The notes under the pieces are model-generated. The model was not told where the DNA came from and did no database searches. It was given only the letters and a program-made list of their open reading frames with translations. Of a stretch of DNA of 64,000 nt, positions 56,701-64,000 are shown in pieces; within the stretch, counting starts at the first letter, position 1; each line of letters opens with the position of its first letter. The stretch is taken from positions 37,222,904 through 37,286,903 of the forward strand of contig CM037874.1 in assembly GCA_021292105.1 (NCBI GenBank). The letters run 5' to 3'. The DNA is from Anadara kagoshimensis. Taxonomy: Eukaryota; Mollusca; Bivalvia; Arcoida; Arcidae. A program made the translations under genes and the position numbers.

Positions 56701-58761
56701 TGTTGTCTATATATATTGCCATTTACCATTTTTTTGAATTTAATCATAAAATACATTCACAAAATGGTATATGACAATATAAATAACATTTCGCCTTGCA
56801 GTTTTCAATTTAGGATTTTTCAGGAGGGAGATTTTTTTAAATTGTTCCTCTAAATCACAAAATAATCAACATATTTGCATTGATGTAATGTTAAATATGG
56901 TCGTTTGGCAAAAATAAGGGATCAATGTCCCTATAGAAAGAACTGTCCTTGTACTCCCGTCATCAAGTCCTTACAATTGTTCGTTTACCAAAAAAGGGAT
57001 CACTGGTCACATTACCCATTCTAAAGTGAGCACCGGCCTTGCACTCCGAGTCGTCACGTCTTTAGCACTGGACAATTTGTTATAAAACATTCCAGGAACT
57101 TCTTCGATTGTAATTTACCCTCAAATTTCCGAAGCTGGTGTCAACTATCTACTGGATGACATGAGTTTCCAGGAACTTACCGCCGACAACAACTTTAAAA
57201 GTGAAGCTAACAGTCGAATTGAAAAAATCCGAAAATCCGATATTCATGTCAGGTAGGTATATCATTGATGAATAATGTTTTGAACTTTTGTTTATAAATT
57301 AAATTTAAGCATACAATTTACTGATTAAATATTTATCTGGCCCTAAAACTTAAATCTGGAGAATTTGAAATTTAAATAATTTTGGAAATTGTTAAGGTAC
57401 TTAAGAATTTAAGACGTCATTTTGGAGATCACTTCAACCTTATGAATATGCAATTAGTTTCGTCAAAAATGCACTGTGATGCATCACTGATCGTCAAAAT
57501 TTGCAAAACAAAATTTTAAGGAAATCTAAGTCCTGCATGCTAAAATTTGAAATTTCTCAAAAACTAAGGTATACTCCCTCATGCAAAGTATTATTTCCTT
57601 AGCTTAATTTGGTAAAATATATTTTGGTCCTTTGGTAAGCTTTTCAACATCTTCAAAATAATTTTGGTCCAAGCACTACTGATGAGGAATTGTATTCCGA
57701 AACGGTCGTCTAGTTCTGTAAAATTAAAACTAGTATAATATGTAATTTACCTAGGGACTGATTTAGGAAAACAACATTGACCTGTCTGCTTGACCTTTCA
57801 TACGGAATATTCATATACGAAGATGGGTAGTGTTAATATTTGCACATTGCTTGCTTCCCACGATTTAGACGAAATCAACAGCTGTGTCCGATTTACATAT
57901 GTACATGCCTTTATGATAAATATTTAATTTAAAGGTCAATCGGACAGGTCAATATTGTTGGCCAAGATATTCTGTCAAGTCCTGCTATTAGCACTAATAA
58001 TCATTAATTTAAAAAAACCAGAATCATCATATTTATGCTAGATTGAAACCAAGAAACTACAGCGGTTAGGAAAGTTGTTTGTTCGGTTAATTTGTTTATT
58101 TTTAAATGTCAGTGGCTTGTTTTCCCGCCTATACTGTGAATTGATTTGAGATTCAAATCCGTTTTAAAAAATGCGACACTTTGCTGCGTAGATGGTGTTT
58201 TCCGTAACAATATGATTGATTACAATGTACATTGTATTTGCAAAGCTATAACCTGTCGGAAATTTAGCACTATCCAAACCCTCGCTCCGTAAGTGGGAGG
58301 TCGTGGATCAAATCCACGACCGGGTCTGACCCAAGTGGGTAGTGACTGTTCTTTCGCCAAACACTCGGCATTACGAAATGAAAGTCACTATTCTTTCGGA
58401 TGGGAACTTAAAATAAACTAGGCCCAGTGTCACAGAGGGCTTGGCACGCAAAAGAACCCTGCTGTGTAATGCCATCAGCGCAACGCACAGACAAAATTTC
58501 TGCACCTTCGCCTATATATGGTGACGTCTCGATATATAAGTGAAATATTCTTGACTGGGACGTTAAACACCATTACTCAACTATCCACACCAATCTGCAG
58601 TTCATCCCGAATTAGCTATATCTAACAGCTTTTTGGTCACTACATACACGCACAAGGCTTATGTGCTCTATGATAATTGCTTTGTTATCTCATTTTACGA
58701 TGATGTTTATTTTAGCTTGCAGAATCCGCATTCGTTGGATACTAGCAATATGGAAATAGAG
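50529..58761 (+). CDS. Secreted GH10 glycoside hydrolase (endo-1,4-beta-xylanase-like), 5' part: span of five exons
   Basis: Gene span; five exons (50529-50704, 55039-55184, 56161-56253, 57096-57252, 58716-58761) join in one frame to 206 codons and continue off the right edge. Residues 1-17 or so are a signal peptide (M-M-I-L-L-L-L-C-V-L-V-V-P-S-R-A). Residues about 20-160 form a carbohydrate-binding beta-sandwich of the CBM4/9 type: N-A-D-F-E ... G-H-W-Q-C near the start, G-N-W-A-G-L-Q-Q-T-V-S-V-T-S-G-K-T-Y mid-way, and I-Y-P-Q ... N-Y-L-L-D-D-M-S-F near the end, the usual last strand. It is followed by R-I-E-K-I-R-K-S-D-I-H-V and N-M-E-I-E, the stretch that leads into the GH10 barrel. The catalytic exons (two Glu) are not in the window. 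Animal GH10 genes with such a module are known in molluscs. Probable role: extracellular digestion of xylan or related plant/algal glycans. Confidence 0.85.
51528..51572 (+). mobile_element. SINE S3 head fragment
   Basis: Only the 5' tRNA-like part: ACCACTGCGGTAGCTTAGTT and GAAGAGTGCTCGCC. Confidence 0.6.
52389..52648. mobile_element. MITE family M7, copy 1
   Basis: Arms of about 50 bp: GGCTCCGGTTTCACAATCAT with CTAACTAAGATTTTCCT, and AGGAAAATCTTAGCTAAGGA with ATGATTGTGAAACCGGC. Confidence 0.85.
52651..52912. mobile_element. MITE family M7, copy 2 in tandem
   Basis: GGGCTTCAGTTTCACAATCA to GAATGATGATGAAACTTGGG; directly abuts copy 1. A half copy is also at about 11189-11240. Confidence 0.8.
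52915..53240. repeat. R2 fragment with empty TTAA site
   Basis: Matches the R2 segment around the nested element: AAATAGTCATGTTATG, then ACAAATTAAAAGCAAAAACG, then CAAAATATCACAACAGATTA. The site occupied by 33761-35042 in the other copy is here a single TTAA. Confidence 0.75.
54190..55018. repeat. R2 family fragment
   Basis: Starts AAAAACCTAATGGGCCTTAT and TCACTCGCCTGATCA, ends GGCTCAGGTGAGCTAA 20 bp before GH10 exon 2; includes GTGACCTTGACATTACACC-like text. Confidence 0.7.
55039..55184 (+). CDS. GH10 gene exon 2: CBM core
   Basis: Acceptor ATGTTTTCAG before 55039; donor AATG|GTTTGT after 55184 (weaker but phase-correct). Encodes G-N-W-A-G-L-Q-Q-T-V-S-V and Y-R-G-Y-I-K-V-L, strands of the CBM. 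Confidence 0.85.
55462..55533 (-). tRNA. tRNA-Cys (GCA)
   Basis: 72-nt complete cloverleaf on the minus strand: acceptor stem GGGGATA/TGTCCCC (one T-G pair), D arm AGCTCAGTGGTAGAGC, anticodon stem-loop CGACTGCAGATCG with anticodon GCA, T arm CCCCGGTTCGAACCCGGG, discriminator T. Both internal promoter boxes are canonical and a TTTTT terminator follows (plus-strand 55453-55457). Unlike the SINE heads it has no SINE body. It lies antisense in intron 2 of the GH10 gene. Confidence 0.96.
55890..56000. repeat. Short inverted-repeat element
   Basis: Nested ATTCGTAAGTTACGAAA / TTACGAATTTCGTAAGTT repeats. Confidence 0.55.
56013..56082. mobile_element. MITE family M4 (foldback)
   Basis: Arms GGTGTTGTCATATACCATTT and AAAGTATATGACAACACC; related copies at 56712-56780 and 60534-60649. 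Confidence 0.75.
56161..56253 (+). CDS. GH10 gene exon 3: CBM
   Basis: Acceptor GAATTATAG before 56161; donor GACG|GTTAGT after 56253; 93 nt, phase 1 to 1. Encodes H-N-K-F-T-L-M-S-R and L-G-W-V-E-I-G-G-D-I-T-I-P-D, strands typical of the module. Confidence 0.85.
56552..56660 (+). repeat. Interspersed repeat R1 fragment
   Basis: CAAGCTAGCTAGAAAGGGGT, AGAGCACCCGGCCTCACGTC, GTTCACGTGTTTAGC. Confidence 0.65.
56712..56780. mobile_element. MITE family M4 copy
   Basis: TATTGCCATTTACCATTTTT and AAAATGGTATATGACAATAT. Confidence 0.7.
57096..57252 (+). CDS. GH10 gene exon 4: end of CBM and linker
   Basis: Acceptor ACATTCCAG before 57096; donor GTCAG|GTAGGT after 57252; phase 1 to 2. Encodes Y-P-Q-I-S-E-A-G-V-N-Y-L-L-D-D-M-S-F then R-I-E-K-I-R-K-S-D-I-H-V, the segment that bridges CBM and GH10 in this family. 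Confidence 0.87.
57768..57962. mobile_element. MITE family M2, complete copy
   Basis: AAACAACATTGACCTGTCTG / CGGACAGGTCAATATTGTTG ends; 195 bp. Confidence 0.8.
58245..58630. mobile_element. MITE family M6 copy split by a SINE
   Basis: Left piece ACCTGTCGGAAATTTAGCAC; right piece CAATCTGCAGTTCATCCCGA; compare the intact copy at 50245. Confidence 0.65.
58277..58579 (+). mobile_element. SINE S3, 5'-truncated, with 8-bp target duplication
   Basis: Between ACTATCCA repeats (58269-58276, 58580-58587). Starts inside the tRNA head (CTCGCTCCGTAAGTGGGAGG) and runs to the normal S3 tail ATATTCTTGACTGGGACGTT. Confidence 0.8.
58716..58761 (+). CDS. GH10 gene exon 5: entry to GH10 region
   Basis: Acceptor TTTATTTTAG before 58716; donor GAG|GTAAGC after 58761; 46 nt, phase 2 to 0, encoding S-L-Q-N-P-H-S-L-D-T-S-N-M-E-I-E. 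The nearer AG at 58722 is also a plausible acceptor, but it would break the frame from exon 4. Confidence 0.8.
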
Positions 58762-60533
58762 GTAAGCTACAACGTGTTAACCCTTTCAATGCCAATGCGA
58801 CATTTATGTCGTCCGAGAGTTCAATGCCAAAACGACACAAAAGTCGTTTAGGGGTTCCGTGCCAAAGCGACATTTATGTCGTTTTTATGTATAAATATTG
58901 ATACGTGTTTTATTGACCAAGTACTTGATGTTTATGGCATGCTTAGAGTAATATTCGATAATTAATCACTTGATGTCATTCTCAACCGTCAATTCCATGA
59001 CGTAATTAATAACGTGTAATGACGTCATTGATAAAAATATCTGTGACGTCATATCTATCGTCAGTAGCACTATAAGGTGCACAATATGGAATAAATATCG
59101 TGATATAGGAATAAGGACGGACTTTATTCCTCATAATTTAAAAGTATAACATGAAAAGTTATATATCATTAGAAAGGAAAAATGTGCTTTTTTAATTTGA
59201 CATTTAGATAATAAATGTACTGGGTAAAAATATCTTAACTTTCGGGAATCTTTGTTGAAAAACGCGACAGAAACTGTAACCCGTAAAAAGCCTACTATGA
59301 TTTCTGCTCATTTTGAGACCAGTGATCAAGTTAAATACCCCGATCAGAGGTTTATAACATGAAAAGGTTAACATCAGCAGTACAAGAAATACACATGGGC
59401 ATGATACCTTTTTGACGAATTGTAATGTCACAAAAAGACAGGTTATTGTAATGACAGAAAAACTGTGGATCTTCGGGAACAAGGAAAACATAGAACGTTT
59501 TTAAATGTGCGTTCGACTTTTTATTTAATATATTAAACATAATCAGTGCATGTATGGAGCTATCATCTGTATATGTTTCAATATGAAATTCCCAACATTG
59601 ATAACCATAGCGTTTTTCTACATGTATGCGGTTTTTTTGCCAAGTTAACAAGCTTTGATAACCATAGAGTTTTTCCCCATGTATGCGGTACAAGCTTCTA
59701 CGTTTAACTGGCACCGAGCTCTGAATGCATGCTGTGTATATTCTGCATTTTAAATGCATACGCTACTGTTTTACGCATAAAAAATTAGATTTTTTTACGT
59801 TAAAAGATATAATAAACCAAATAACGCAGGCATCATAATCGAATTTGGCCATTATGCGCCCCAACGAAATGCTTTGCATTGGTTGACTAATCAACAAGAC
59901 GGCGTAAAAAATCATTGATGCTATTGAAATCCCAATAATTTCCAACAGATTAAAAAATAAATATAAAAACATTCGTTACTACTCATTTTAAATATTTTGT
60001 AACAGTCTGCACATTAGCTGACAAACCACATTCTGACAATCATCATTACTACTTCTAACTGACAATTTGGTGCCAAATGTTGATGAGTTTTCTTCATGTT
60101 CATTGGTTTCCTTCACTATATGACATAGTGATATCCGGAACCGGAAAACTCAAAGTTTGATAACTAATATGCAAAGCAAACTATTAAATCACACATTGTT
60201 GAATAGTTAAAGAATAATTAATAATTATATAAAAAAGTGCAAAATTCTGATGCTGTAAATTTTTTAAGTCACGTAACGAAACCTGCGTATGTAAAGTGTA
60301 ACAGTGTATTTTACTGCCCGTGTTTGGTTCGAATCCTACTCATGGTTGTTTGTAATGTTTGAAAATTGGCCAATGTGTTTGCCAAATGTCTATTGTTTCT
60401 CCAGGTAATAATATTATCTTTACTATACCTAAACTGACAACCAAGTGAAAAAACATTGGTTAAGATGTAAAGAACAGCAAATTATTGAATACAAATGTTG
60501 AATAGGTGGACTGATCTGTCATATGTCGTAGTG

Positions 60534-60649
60534 ATCTGTCATATACCATGTTTTTAATTTAATCATAAAATACCTTTAAAAATGGTATATGGCAATGCAT
60601 TTTTGATTGAATTTTATGATTGAATTGAAAAATTGGTATATGACAGATC
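60534..60649. mobile_element. MITE family M4 copy inside the piggyBac-like element
   Basis: GATCTGTCATATACCAT and ATGGTATATGACAGATC-type ends with internal TTAATCATAAAATACC. Confidence 0.75.
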
Positions 60650-60693
60650 AATACGAAAATATGATCATGATGTTATTTGTACACTATTCATAC

Positions 60694-60965
60694 CCCCCCC
60701 CCCCCGCTAAAAAAGTGGGGGGAATATAGTGATAGGGGCTTCCGTCCGTGTGTCCGTCCGTCCTTCCGTTACACCTTAGGGTACCTATCTCTTATCTCCC
60801 GCATCTCCTCCTAAACCCTTCAATGGATTTTCATTAAACTTTCACACAATCTTTGTGATATAATGTAGATGTGTACCTCCCATTTAAAAATTTGATCCGA
60901 TGGATTTTTTTATGTGGGGGAGCGGGGTTATTTTTTGTGAGCTTGTGGCTCAGTTTTTCTAGTTC
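60694..60965 (+). repeat. Poly-C tract and R4 copy 2 inside the piggyBac-like element
   Basis: C run at 60692-60705, then GTCCGTCCGTCCTTCCGTTA, then the R4 blocks shared with 45835-45980. Confidence 0.8.
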
Positions 60966-61582
60966 TTATTTAAACTCTATATATGATATTTTAGCAATAT
61001 GATAAAATCGCCTATGTAGTTGAACTGCACAAATAGTGGTGTGTTTATTGAATTTGTGTTGGTTCGTTGGTTGAATGTTGTTTTATGTTGCATCAGACAA
61101 TTGTATTAATCTCAAGGAGTGTGCACGTAAATTGAAACTTCGATTGCTCTAACATCGATACCTCGAATGTCCTGGATACCAAGAAGTCGTCTGCCCGCCC
61201 CGATCATAATTTCAGTTGTCTGCCCGCCCCGACCAAAATTTCTACTATATACTATGTAAATGCACCTCTTTGGCTCGAGCTTCTACAGCTCGAACATCCC
61301 CGCTCGCTCGTGCAATTGAAATACTTCCCAGGGTGTAAATTTTATGAAATTCAACTTCTTTCGGTCGAATACAATTTTTCGGTCAGTCATTGTAAACTAA
61401 GCACAAGCTGAAGCCATGTATTTCTGATCTGCTTTTTCCTGACGCACCATCGTAGACCTTTAGAGAGCTAGTACACTCACGATTTCCTAAAATATGACAG
61501 ACTAATAACATCGCAGACCACTCAGGTGATTGTTAAGGTCCAGTGAGCCCCACGTTATGTCACACATGGCAGGTAATTATAA

Positions 61583-61760
61583 ACGTAGCTAGACAGAAGG
61601 AGGTTACCCTTACAAAGCACCTGACTTTATTTCCGTGTTAGAAGTTCGTGCGTTTGATTTAATTTTCAAAATTTATATTTTAATTTTGAGATAGTGAATT
61701 GAACATGAATCGTTAGGTTTGTGGTTGATTTGTAGTTTTTATTCTTGCTTGTACTATATG
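61583..61760 (+). repeat. R1 fragment inside the piggyBac-like element
   Basis: CGTAGCTAGACAGAAGGAGG, AAAGCACCTGACTTTATTTC, GAATTGAACATGAATCGTTA. Confidence 0.6.
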
Positions 61761-62029
61761 TGGCATTTCTACAATGTTTTAACTAGCTTCTACAGTGGCG
61801 TATCGTGAAAGGAATGGAAGAGCAAACCTAGTGCCAAATGGGGCACCAAACGCGCCGTTATCGCGTCTTGATTAAGTTGTTACAGGGGCATGCTTCACCT
61901 ATCTCGGCCTTTTTTTTAAATGGAACAATTAAGTGCATTTTTCTGCATTCTAAATCAATATTAACAGGATAAAAAGGGTTACAATTCTTTTTTTTTGTCA
62001 CGGGCCCTTCTGACGAGAAATGGAAATTG

Positions 62030-62190
62030 ATGCTCGTCTCACAGTGGCCAGTGCTGCAATGTTAAAGAACCTTACTTGTACATTGCCCCCTGAGCGCACT
62101 GCAAAGGTCAAAACATACAGCTGGTGACGTCTCAATATTCATTATCAGTGAAACGTTCTTAACTTGGACGTAAAATCTCATTCAACGAAC
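62030..62190 (+). mobile_element. SINE-like fragment (S3-related tail)
   Basis: TGCTGCAATGTTAAAGAACC and GGTGACGTCTCAATATTCAT, then GTGAAACGTTCTTAACTTGG; diverged. Confidence 0.5.
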
Positions 62191-63115
62191 AATCTGGTTC
62201 TCTGATGTAATGTGTGAAGCAACCACTCTATTGGTTATCTCTACAGGGTCTATGGATTATATATTAACAATTAGCTCATTCGGAATAATGTCCCACTAAA
62301 CAAGAAGTTTAGCAATACCGAGCGTGGTCTACACCTGGATTGATCGAGATTTCCACAACTAGATCAACTTGGCCACCTTCTATTATCCCATTTTATTTTG
62401 TTCTGAATTCATATAGGGGCTCGGTTTAAGTTCAATTTACCTAATTGGGAAACCGAAGTTGTTTACCCTGAAGTCTGGTTTAACGCTTTCATCCCTCATA
62501 TCTTAAGTAGTAATTTGAGCTGGATCTGGGTATTTGGCTCACATGTATTCCAGGAAAATGTACACGGCTTATCATCCGAGTTAGACGAACACATTGGAGC
62601 GAGACGAATTTTTATGTTAAGATTTGAAAAAAAATTATTGTTTTATTTTCGCAATATTTTGTATTTTTTTTTCATTTGAATATCACAGCTTCATTAACAA
62701 AACTTGGGGAGAAAAATATGAACTGTGCTGTTTGTACTGGTGACCGCTTTAACCTGATTGTCATGTTGAACTCTGTGCTGGGCGTTGTTATCGTATTTAT
62801 CACACCCGCTTTTCTTATGCAGAGCAGTTATTCAAGGCATGTACATCTATACATTAAAATATTTCCTTGGCAACATATTTACTCGTAATAACATGTTTAT
62901 GAAGCATTAAATTTTAAGTAATTGGTGAATCTAAACATGTATTAACGAGTTTTCAACATTCAGTATGACGCTATAAAAACGCGCACCATAAGTGTATGTT
63001 TACACAAACCAATTACGGCTTCTGAAAACTCCTGGCACTGATGACGTGATAATTGTACACGTCAACAATGACGTGACGTAATACATTTTCAAACATCTGG
63101 CATTGAAAGGGTTAA

Positions 63116-64000
63116 AGTGTAAGTACAATGAAAAACGATATTAACATATTTTAATAAACTCTTTTCCCTGAGACGAACGCCGTATTTCTTTTAAAAATCG
63201 AATCACTAATTACGGAGAAATTTTGAAATAACCCCTTTTGCACACCTGAATGGAAACTTGAATTTCTCTCTGATGACTCGTGACGTCACAAGTGTGACAG
63301 CCAATGTTTGCAGACATGCGCATAAGCACCCACTTGTTTACAACATAAACAAGTATGGCGCCCGCCGAAACTTAAAAATGTTCAGCCAAACCGCATTAAA
63401 GGATCTCCACTGAGGACAACTTTACATAGGTTTAGTAAGAAGAAGACGAATAAATCGCAAGTGATCTGTTAATGCATTATGATGAGGTTTGGTGGTTAAA
63501 TTAGCCTGTAAACAGCCACAACCGTTCCATAACACATGCACATGACCCCTCCTCCCTGTTGTTGATGTTGAGTTCATAGCGGAATTTAATCACGACTGAC
63601 CTAATAATCCTTTTCTAACAAAACAATCGTTGCAGTATAGCGTGTATGTTGAGATATAGCTATCTGTTTGTCGGTCACTTCCAAGACCAGGGTTGGGCGA
63701 GCCTCAAAATGCAATAGGGAAAGAAAAATACAGCGACCAAACCGAGACTCGAACCCAAGACCTTCCCAACAATACTAGCGGGATATACTACGTCGTAACT
63801 ACCGGGTTCGGTCAAACATACTTGCTTTTCAGGATGGGGAGGGGGTAGGGTCACAAATGTAAGTACTGGTTACAAAATGGCTTACATCATAACTAGAAAG
63901 TGCAAGGGGATGGTTGAATGCAAGCTACATCACACCAGAAACTTTTTCTTGATGGAAACACAAGTTCATGTGTGAAATTCATGTGTTTCTGGTTTGCTTT
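63116..64000. other. GH10 gene intron 5 continuation or downstream sequence
   Basis: No GH10 catalytic exon found. A degraded tRNA-like head on the minus strand at about 63690-63815 (reverse complement GGTCTTGGGTTCGAGTCTCG) is probably another SINE remnant. Confidence 0.4.

Larger units (their letters stand above)
58777..63115. mobile_element. piggyBac-like element, non-autonomous or decayed
   Basis: Flanked by TTAA on both sides (58777-58780, 63112-63115). Terminal inverted repeat CCCTTTCAATGCCA at the left, TGGCATTGAAAGGG at the right. TTAA target plus ends beginning CCC and ending GGG are hallmarks of piggyBac. About 4.33 kb between TTAAs, but no DDD-type transposase frame is visible; it has absorbed R4, R1, M4 and SINE pieces. 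The left end has three 35-bp modules with CGACATTTATGTCG-like hairpins. Confidence 0.85.

Noticed and set aside
58722..58761. Alternative acceptor AG at 58721-58722 for GH10 exon 5
   Set aside because: A better-looking TTGCAG, but after exon 4 (phase 2) it gives an early stop, whereas the AG at 58714-58715 stays open.
59352..59759. Transposase of the piggyBac-like element
   Set aside because: 135-codon minus-strand frame shows no Asp triad or Cys-rich end typical of piggyBac transposases; partly repetitive.
62676..62888. Small membrane protein with C-A-V-C motif
   Set aside because: Preceded by a good polypyrimidine-CACAG, but has no donor or family match and lies inside the transposon; in phase 0 from GH10 exon 5 it meets TAA in the third codon.

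Overview
The window is eukaryotic nuclear DNA: AT-rich, with spliced genes whose exons are short, phase-consistent and flanked by GT/AG, tRNA-derived SINEs, many short inverted-repeat (MITE-like) elements, and a large C2H2 zinc-finger gene. The repeat types and an animal GH10-type gene with an N-terminal carbohydrate-binding module point to a mollusc, most likely a bivalve. This is inference from content; no species can be named.

Layout. (1) 1-21567, + strand: the 3' part of a gene for a single-pass type I membrane protein. Four exons (1535-1670, 2963-2995, 16074-16175, 21524-21567) join in frame into an Ig-like domain end, a short Thr/Gly/Ser/Asp stalk, a transmembrane helix and a short tail. 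Its 13-kb intron carries a GAT-rich microsatellite field, two SINEs, nested MITEs, a 2-kb array of about 63 identical 32-bp units, and tandemly copied decoy splice acceptors before the transmembrane exon. (2) 21.6-38.5 kb: no gene recognised. It holds several MITE families, a 3.3-kb interspersed repeat (32.1-35.4 kb) with nine ~145-bp satellite units rich in nuclear-receptor-like half-sites, and a 1.28-kb TTAA-flanked element nested in it. (3) 38683-41559, - strand: an intact 958-codon C2H2 zinc-finger gene with 23 good fingers, an in-frame block of about 234 residues of decayed fingers in the middle, and dead finger copies beyond the stop. (4) 46485-48298, - strand: a second, smaller zinc-finger gene whose first coding exon is interrupted by two apparent 1-nt losses in homopolymers. 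(5) 50529 to beyond the right edge, + strand: the 5' part of a secreted GH10 (endo-1,4-beta-xylanase-like) gene: signal peptide, CBM4/9-type module over exons 1-4, and the entry into the GH10 region in exons 4-5. Its introns hold an antisense tRNA-Cys(GCA) gene and, 15 bp after the exon-5 donor, a 4.3-kb piggyBac-like insertion flanked by TTAA.

The genes do not form a pathway: a surface receptor-like protein, two zinc-finger proteins and a secreted glycosidase. The strongest theme is repeat biology: SINEs with clear target-site duplications, MITEs nested in MITEs, transposon ends amplified into minisatellites, and tandem decay of coding units at the 3' ends of both zinc-finger genes.
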